Below are positions 23,901 to 32,900 of a DNA stretch of 64,000 bases, one piece after another. The translations under genes and the position numbers were made by a program. A model generated the notes under the pieces. It was not told the origin of the DNA and made no database searches. It saw nothing but the letters and a program-made list of their open reading frames with translations. How positions within the stretch are numbered: the first letter of the stretch is position 1; each line of letters opens with the position of its first letter. The stretch comes from Aedes albopictus (taxonomy: Eukaryota; Arthropoda; Insecta; Diptera; Culicidae): contig NC_085138.1 of assembly GCF_035046485.1 (NCBI RefSeq), forward strand, positions 12,961,329 to 13,025,328, in the 5' to 3' direction.

Positions 23901-26900
23901 TAAGCGTATCTGAAAGAGAATTAAATTTTCTTTTCAAAAAGTGCTCGTTTATTTCTCTACGATGAAAAAAGTGCACTTTGCCTATGCTGCGCGCCATGAC
24001 ACTTTTTGGCGGAGTCACGTTTTTCGTAGGGTTCTCATTCCTGCCACCAGATGCGAAGGGATCGTTAGCTTCCGTCAGATTTGCCTATACAAAAATTCAA
24101 ATCAATCGGTTTGAAATTGACTTAGTTATAGCGGCAAGTGCCCAAAATAGGTATACCTGCCCAAATGGTACAAGACCTTATTTGGATTGTTGGGTACTCA
24201 AGTCAATGGAGGTAGGTTCGTTGAACTCACCTGAGATTGCAGCACCAACGACTTACCTGAGCCACCGGCACTCGATGCTGATAGCTGCGCTCGTTGCTGC
24301 CACCAGCCACCAGATGCCGACGACCGTGCTCGCCATGGTCACCAGCGCGTCGTTCTCTCCACCTAAGGACCACGGCTCGAATACCGAAACACCGATTCAA
24401 CTGGCCGTCGAAACCATCGTGCCGTGCTTGCCACCGGATGCCGGAATCGACATCGAATGAGGAAAAAGGTGTCAACTCCCGGGCACCACACAATTAGTAA
24501 GCACAGCAGCTCACAACGACCCCGCTTTTATGCAGCCGTACCGCCGCACACCAATCGCCTCGAACGATGGAAGCGAACCACAATCCAAACGACGACGAAC
24601 AGATCCAAGATGTCACCGCTTTGCACGCCAGCGCCGATTCGGAAGGAGTACACGACACACACACTCGCCACCGTCTCGGGACTCGGGAGTAAAGGAAAAA
24701 CGCCTGCCGATCCTCGCTTCGATCGCACTAGCCATCACTTTTCGACACTGGTTAGAGAAAAATACTTTTTGTGTGATCCGTACGCGTCAATGGGTTTATT
24801 GGTACTGAACAAATACTTGTTTTTTTTTTTTCAAAGTTGAAATTTTTACATACTAAGTGGTCTGCCCTTAAAGCATTTCAACTTTGGTGAAGCTATACAT
24901 TTTTTTCTTGTTTTAGTTTCAATTAAATTTTTAGTTTTAATTTAACAGTTTGGTTCCCATTGGAGTTCTGGTAGTATAAAAAAGAAAAAAAAAGAATGAG
25001 AGGAAAGAATTTGATAACCTAACTACTATGTACAAAATTTGTTATTCTAGGGATTGGGAACTAGGTCCCGGATGACCTGTTGATCGGAGGTCTGGCAACG
25101 TGCTCTATACCTATAGATAGACTTACCAAATCGCTCGTCGAGGGTCTTGATTCCAGCCAGACGGTGGACCTTAGAATTGCGCATCCTCCGTGGAGCGTTC
25201 AGGATCATCCGGAGAAACTTATTCTGAACTCTACGGAGTTTGAGATGGTGTATTTTGGCGCAGCTCTCCCCGGCCGGCATACCGTACTCGATAACCGGAA
25301 GTATGATTTGTTTGTAGACAGCAAGTTTATTTTTCAGGGACAACGTCGACCTCCTTTTGATTAACGGGTACAGTAATCTGAGGAGGGAGTTGCATTTGGT
25401 AACAGTTTTGTCAACCTGCTGCCTGAAATTAAGCTTGCTGTCTAGGGCCACGCCAAGCAAAACAGCCTCTTTGGACCATTCCACTGTTGTGCCGTTCAGG
25501 GTGATTTTACAATCCTCAGGCGAATCAAGTCTGGGGGATTTTGAGTGGGGGAAAAGGATGACCTGGGCCTTTGCTGCGTTGATGCAGATCTTCCAGTTGA
25601 TGAGATATTCTGCGAGGACTTCCAGGCCTCGTTGGAGCTTCGCTGCAAGCGCTCGTATGGCCCTACCTTTGTAGACGACTGACGTATCATCCGCGAACAA
25701 CGATAGAGATCCAACTTCAGGGAGCGGTGGTATATCCGAGGTGAACAGATTGTTCAGAAGTGGACCTAGTATACTTCCATGGGGGACACCGGCAGAGATT
25801 CCTTGTGCGTTGGCGGTAGCCCCACTAAGTGAGACCCGGAAGGTCCTGCCTGATAGGTAGTTTTGGATAATTTTTACCAGATAGCTGGGAAATCCGAATC
25901 GGTGCAGCATGAACACCAGGCCATCATGCCAGACATTGTCGAACGCTTTTTCGACGTCGAGCAGTGCCATGGCAGAGGTTTTTGAGACAGACTTGTGCTG
26001 CCTGAGGATGTTATTGACTCGGGACAGTTGGTTCACGGTGGATCATCCACGTCGAAAGCCAAACTGTTCCTCGAGCAAGATGTTATGTTCGTCGGTGAAT
26101 GCTAGGGCTCAGCGGTAGATTGCTCTTTCAAACAGCTTAGACAACGCTGAGAGAAGGCTGATAGGACGATAACTTTTGGGAGAGGAAGGATCCTTCCCAG
26201 GTTTCCGGATTGGTATGACTTTGGCCGACTTCCAATGCGAGGGGAAGTGGCTAAGTCGGAGACACTGATTGAAAATCAGTGCCAGATGAATGTAGAACTG
26301 GAAGCTCAGGTGCTTGACCTCCAAGTTCAAGATGTTATCGAAACCTGGGGCCTTCATGTTCTTGGATGTTTTGGTATAGGTCGCCAGTTCGTCAGCGGTG
26401 ATCTCTGACTCCTCTGAGAAGTCGTTTGAAGACAGATGTAGCGTATTTGCATGGTGCTTTACAGCCTCTTCATGCGGACTAACTATATCTGCTCCGAGAT
26501 TGTGAGAACTGACGAAGTGACAACCCAACTCATCAGCCTTCTCTGCAGGAGTTATCAAGCGATTTGCAGAGCCATTGTTGTCTAGGGGGGTCAACGTCGG
26601 AATGGGCCTGGGCTTGGTTTTCAAAAGTTTGATCATCTTTCAGAACGGCTTAGCACAGGCTGGGAGAGAGCGGATCTTATTTGCAAAATCATTATTTTTG
26701 AGGTCCACTCGGGCTGCAAAACGGTGAGTCGATAAGGAGAGCGTTCAACAAAGCTCTGGTCCTCACAAGTTCCTACCTCATGCTTCCACGGGTCAAGCGA
26801 TGACAAAGACCGCCAGCTAAGAGTTGTGTGCTTAGCTGGTAGTGCTGCCTGGGCACTGTTGTCCTTCTGACTTCAGCTAGATTGAGGAGGTACGTTTCGA

Positions 26901-29900
26901 GCGTCTGTTCACCAAGGAGGTGCGGCTCAAACAGCGTCTGTTCTGCCATCCAGAGGCTGAGTATGAAATGCTCCTCCACCGGAAGCTATACCTAAGGTGG
27001 CAGCCCCACCATGGTGGATAGGAGACCTTAGGCCAATAACCTAATGTTTACGAAACCTAAAAAACCGTTACTGAAACCGAAAATAAAAGATTACGAACTG
27101 ATTCAACGGCAACGACTTTTAGCGCGAAACAACGGACAAGAATTGGAACTTGGAATGTAAACTCCTGAAGAAACTGCTAGAAAGATTTCCGAAAAAAATC
27201 CTGGAAAATGTTTAGCTAACTTCTTGCAGAAATTTCCGGAGAAATCTCTACAGAAATTTCGAAAGGAAATCCTTCGTGAACTTCTTCTAGGGATCCTAGG
27301 ATAAGTGAAAAGACAATCGTTGCACGAAACCCTCGAGGCATTCCCAGAGGAATTTCTGAAGGAATCTCTAAAGAAAGACTCCATGGATCTAAAGAAACAT
27401 CCCTGGAAAATCTCCCTTAGAAATCTCTTAAGGAGTTCATGATGAAATCCCTGCATATATTCTTGAAGAACTTCTTGGAGAAAAAATAATAATAATATTA
27501 TTATGAAGGAATCTGTGGAGAAAATCCTTGAAAAATCTGTTTCTGGAGGAATCTCTAGACAAAAAAATCCTGGAGTATCCCCTAGAAGATTTCCTGGAGG
27601 AATCCCTGGAAAAAATCCTGGAGGAAGCCCTAGAGGAATTCTTGGACGAAACTTTAAAAGAATATCTGGAGGATTACCTAGATGAATGGAGTAATCTCTG
27701 CTGGAATTTCTGGAGAAATTTCTGAAAGAATCCCTGGAATTTCCTGAGGGGTCTCTAGAGGAATTCCTGGATGAAATATTGAAGGAATGCTTGGATGAAT
27801 TCCTGTAGGAATGCATGGAGGAACTCATGAAAGAATGCCTAGATTAATTTCTGGAGCATTCTGAATGCCTAAAGAAATTCTTGGTGGAATCTTTAGAGGA
27901 ACCCATGGAGAAGAAATTTCTGGAGTAACCTATGGAGGAATTTCTGGAGGAACCTCTTGAAAAAGTCCAGGTGGAATCTCTAGAGAAATTCGCGGAGGTA
28001 CTACTGGAGGAATTCCTGGAGTAAATCCAGAAGAAATTCCTTACTTTTCTGGAGGATTTCCTGAAGAAATTTCTATAGGGATTTCTGGGGTAATTCCTGG
28101 AGGAATTCTACAAGGAGTACCCAGAGAATTCAAGGATGAATCATTAAGGAACGCCTGGAGCCATTCTTGGAGAAATTTCTCGATTCATCGAGGATTTCCA
28201 GGTGAAATCCCTGAAGGAATTCGTGGAGAAAGCTCTGGAGGAATACCGGTTGCAATCCCAAGAAGCATTGAGAAATTTCTGAATGAATTCCTGGAGCAGT
28301 TCCTGAAAGAATTTCGGAAGATATTTCTGAAAGAATCCCAAGAAGAGTTCCTGGAGGCATCTTTTGAGTAATTTTTAAAATAATCCCTAGAGTTGTTTCC
28401 GAAAGAATCCCAGAAGGAATTCCTGAGTGAATCCCAAGAGGATATTTTTGAGAATACCTGGAGAAATCCCAAGATAGATTATTCAACAAACTCCTGGAAG
28501 AATTTCTGCAAAATTTCCTATAAAAAATCTGAAGGAATACAAGTCTGCAGTAATTTTTGGGCAAATTACACTTTTTTTTTTTTTTTTTTTTTTTTTCCCT
28601 GTAGGGGTACACAACCACTGCGACCATTAATTGATCTATTGTGGTAAGACCCAGTTGCTTTATGCAGTACATTAGTACACTCACTAGTATTAAGAACTAG
28701 CGATTGTTTTTTTTTGGGCCTGCATTATACCCCAGTCTGGAATAGCTTCCAAAATGAAAGCCACTACCTTCTTGGGATTTATATTCCACCAGATATCTCG
28801 GGGATGCATGATACATCCACCGAAATAACGTTCTCTCTTCTTAAAGAGAAAACTACACTCACAAAGTAGATGTTCCGAGGTTTCAGAGTTGAAACCACAG
28901 AACCGACATTCTTCTGATTCAATCTTCTTGAGCTTCAATAGAAAGTGTCGAGATGGGCAGTGCCCAGTTAACAATCCTGTGTACACACTTAATTCGCGTT
29001 TACTAAGTTTCAGTAGTGTGTTCGTGTTTTTCACGCTTGGCACGATGAATCTCTTTGACTGGGATATTCCAGGTGCAGTATGCCAGTTTGCTCCTACGCT
29101 CTGTTTCTCCCATTTTTTTAGCTCCATCGATAGAGCACTTGATGATACTCCACAGAAGGGTTCCGGTCCATACAAGGCACCCAGAGATCCCTCCCTAGCT
29201 AGCTGGTCCGCAATTTCGTTGCCTGCAATTCCACAATGACCTGGTACCCAGAATAATTTTACAGTATTCCTTCCAGCCAGTTCCTTCAGTAGTGTAATGC
29301 ACTCCCATACTAGCTTAGAATAACATTCAAATGTGCAGACTGCCTTTAAAGCTGCCTGACTGTCTGAAAAGATATAGATATTCGCATGTCTATATTTTCT
29401 TTTAAGACAGATGGCAGCGCATTCCAAAATAGCTTGAATTTCAGCTTGGAACACCGTTGGCCATTTACCCATTGGTATGGCGAGTTTAGTCCTGGGTCCA
29501 TATACTCCAGCCCCAGTTCTATCACTCATTTTCGATCCATCCGTATAGAATACAATAGATCCTGGTCGAACCGTTGGTCCTCCTGATTCCCATACGCTCC
29601 GATCATCAATCGAAACTTTGTATGGTATATCTAAGATGAATTTTGGTTCCATCCAGTCTTCATTTTGTATTACTAGTGGATTTACAGTAACATTGGTTAA
29701 GATTTTCAAATGTCCTGTTAGATCGCCTTCTAAGATGTTCTTATATCTTTTTAACTTCAAGGCACTTTTCTTTGCCTCTAGTTGCACAAATTGGTGCAAG
29801 GGTAGCAGATGCATTAAGGCATCTAGTGTTGAACCAGGAGTACTTCGAATAGCTCCTGTTATTGACACTGTTGCTAAACGTTGAAGTTTAGCCAGCACTC

Positions 29901-32900
29901 GTTGGGCTGTTTTGGTTTTGGTTTTAGGCCACCAGACTAGAGAGGCATAAGAGACTTTGGGTCTAACAACTGCCAGGTAGATCCAATGAACTATCCTGGG
30001 TTTTAGCCCCCACTTTCCCCCGATCACTCTCCGACAGGCCCAAAGAGCAGTTGTTGCCTTATTTACTACATGCTCTAGATGTTCACTCCAGTTCAGTTTT
30101 TTATCTAGTATGACTCCTAAATATTTCACCCTGGAGGAGAATGTCAACTGTACCCCATCCAAGGACGGTGCCTTTATATTGACATTTCTTTTTCTTGTAA
30201 AAATTACAAGAGTAGTTTTTGAGGGATTTACGTTTAATCCCTCTCCTTTACACCAGGCAAGAGTGTAGTTTAACGCTATTTGCATTCTGTTTGATAGCGT
30301 TTCATCATGCTTCCCTCTTACCACTATCACGATATCATCTGCATAACCAATGACTTCGAATCCCATTGCCACTAAACTATTAAGCAAGTCATCAACAACT
30401 AAAGACCACAGCAATGGTGAAAGTACACCTCCTTGGGGACAGCCCTTAGACGTACTTACTTTAATGGTTGATTCGCCCAGTCTAGAGACAATACATCGAT
30501 TTCTCAGCGCTGCAGTGATCCAGTCAACGATTGAGCCATGAAAGCCCCGTTTATACATAGCTGATCTGATTGAAGCATGTGAAGCGTTATCAAACGCACC
30601 TTCAATATCAAGAAATGCACAGTACGCTACTTCCTTGTATTTGATGCTTTTTTCTATTTTTTGTGTTAACGTGTGAAGGGCTGTTACCGTCGACTTGCCT
30701 TTGCAATAGGCAAACTGTAATTTATTTAGCTTGTGAGCTTTTAAAAACGAGCCTTTGATATGCTCATCCAGAATCTTCTCCATTATTTTGAGTATAATTG
30801 AGGTTAGGCTTATTGGCCTGTATGCTTTAGGCTGTGTTTTGTCCCGTTTGCCGTTTTTTGGTATGAATATCACTCTTACCTTATTCCACCAACTGGGAAT
30901 GTAGCACAGTGTCATGCTACTAATAAACATCTCAACTAAAGCAGGGATGATTATGTCCCTACCGTGCTGTATTAGCGCCGGAAAAATGCCGTCTTCTCCA
31001 GCAGATTTGAAAGGGTCGAAGGAATTTATTGCCCAGTCCACCATTGCCACTGTGAAAATTTTTCGGGATTCCATGAGTGCATCTTTTCTGTTCATATTGC
31101 GTCCAGAATTTGTCCTCAATTGTCCCGATGAATTTTCATCAACAGCAAATGAGCCTGGGAAATGTTTTTCCATCAGTACTTCCAATGTTTCTGAAGGACT
31201 TCTGGTGAATGTGCCATTATCCTTCTTAACGTTGCCTAGGCCATTTGAGTGTTCCTTAGAAAGGACTTTTTGAAGCCTGGCCGCTTCTGAAGTGTATTGG
31301 ATGTTTTCACACATGAATCTCCAATGTCTTCGTTTGCTTTTCCTTATTTCAGTGCTATATTCGGTTAGAGCCTTTCTATATTGGCCCCAATCCGAAGTTG
31401 CTTTTGCTCTGTTGAAGAGTTTTCTTACTTTCCTCCTCATTTTTTGTAGAGCGTTGTTCCACCAAGGGACTTTCCTGTTTGAACTCCTTTCCCTTTGTGG
31501 ACAACTTTCGTAGTATGCTTGTATAATTTTGTTAGTGACCATCCTAGAAGCTTCTTCTAGTTGCTCTGCTGTTCTTATTTTTTCGTCCAGCAGAGGTTGC
31601 TTGTTCGCAAGAATTTGCTTGTAGAGATCCCAGTTGGTGTTCCTGGGGTCTCGATAGAATTCCCTCACGGTCTCTCCCCTCTCTATTGAGAAGGTGATAT
31701 GCTTATGATCTGAGAGAGATACCTCGTCAGATACTTCCCAAGAGGTAATTCTATCTGTTAGAATTTGGCTACAAAGTGTTAAATCAAGTACTTCATGTCG
31801 CCTTGAGTTAACATATGTGGGTTTGTCCCCTCTGTTACATATATCAATGTTATTAGCAGAAATATATTCTAAAAGGGACTCACCTCGTTTGTTGATGTCA
31901 CTGCTTCCCCATACAGTGTGGTGAGCGTTGGCATCGCAGCAGATAATAAATTGCTGGTTTTGTTGTCTGCAGCTGGTGACAAATTCGCAGATTGAGGACG
32001 TCGGAGCTTCTTCTTCATCACCAGGAAAGTAAGCTGATGCTATATTAACGATAGACTTACCCCTGGTTGTTGGAACCTCCACCCTGATGGCTGCGATGTC
32101 TCGTTTGATAAATTCTGTAATAGGAGTAAAATTAATCCTTCCATTTACTAAGATAGCTGTCCTTGGAGAAGGATGGCTATCATCATAGAGTAACTTACAT
32201 TTTGGTGTAGTAAGGCCCATCACCCTATGATTGTTGACCCACGGTTCCTGTACTAACGCCAGGTCGAGGTCTTCTTTGGCAAACCTTTGCAAAAGTACGC
32301 CTGATGCCCCTCTTGCATGCTGTAGGTTTGCCTGAACCAATTTTATGTTGGTCATTGCGTTGACGATCCGCAAATTACACTAGTTTACAGCATTTTTGAA
32401 CTCGGTAAGATGATGATCATTTTTCGTGTAGAATCATGCCCTGAGTTCGAAAACGCGAAGGAAAAAAAATACAGTAGAGCGGAAATTTTTTCGACTTTCC
32501 ATACAAGATGATTTGAAATCGATTTTTGTTCTATTTTTAAGCAAAGTCGCTCTCTTCAAACATCTCATTCTCCGTAATCAATACTCCTATTGAGCTGCAT
32601 TTTTTACTGTAACTCGCCTACATATGATATGTCAAATAAACGTTGAGAAAGAATTTTTAAGTTGTTTTTTTCTTATTGAAAAAAATACATTTCTTCAAAA
32701 AAATTTGGGAACATTGCTAAAATTTAAGAAGATCATCCCTAAAACTCGCCAATATCTTGAATTTCATCAATCTGACGCAAAAGCTGTATTCAGATGAACG
32801 AATGGTATTATATTCAGCTTTTAATTTATGGAAAAAGATTTAAAATTGGTTGAACAAAACGCAATATATTTAAATTTTAGTAAATTACATGTTTTGAAAA

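Noticed and set aside
27165..28560. CRISPR-like array
   Set aside because: Units are imperfect, contiguous and without unique spacers; the genome is a eukaryote.
27103..28684. Long open frames on both strands (241, 184, 95 aa) rich in Ser, Asn, Arg, Phe or Gly, Pro
   Set aside because: They follow the 15-bp array period exactly and occur on both strands; no start context, domain or splice support.
28889..31513. Several + strand ORFs of 60-119 aa
   Set aside because: Shadows of the intact LOA copy 2 ORF.
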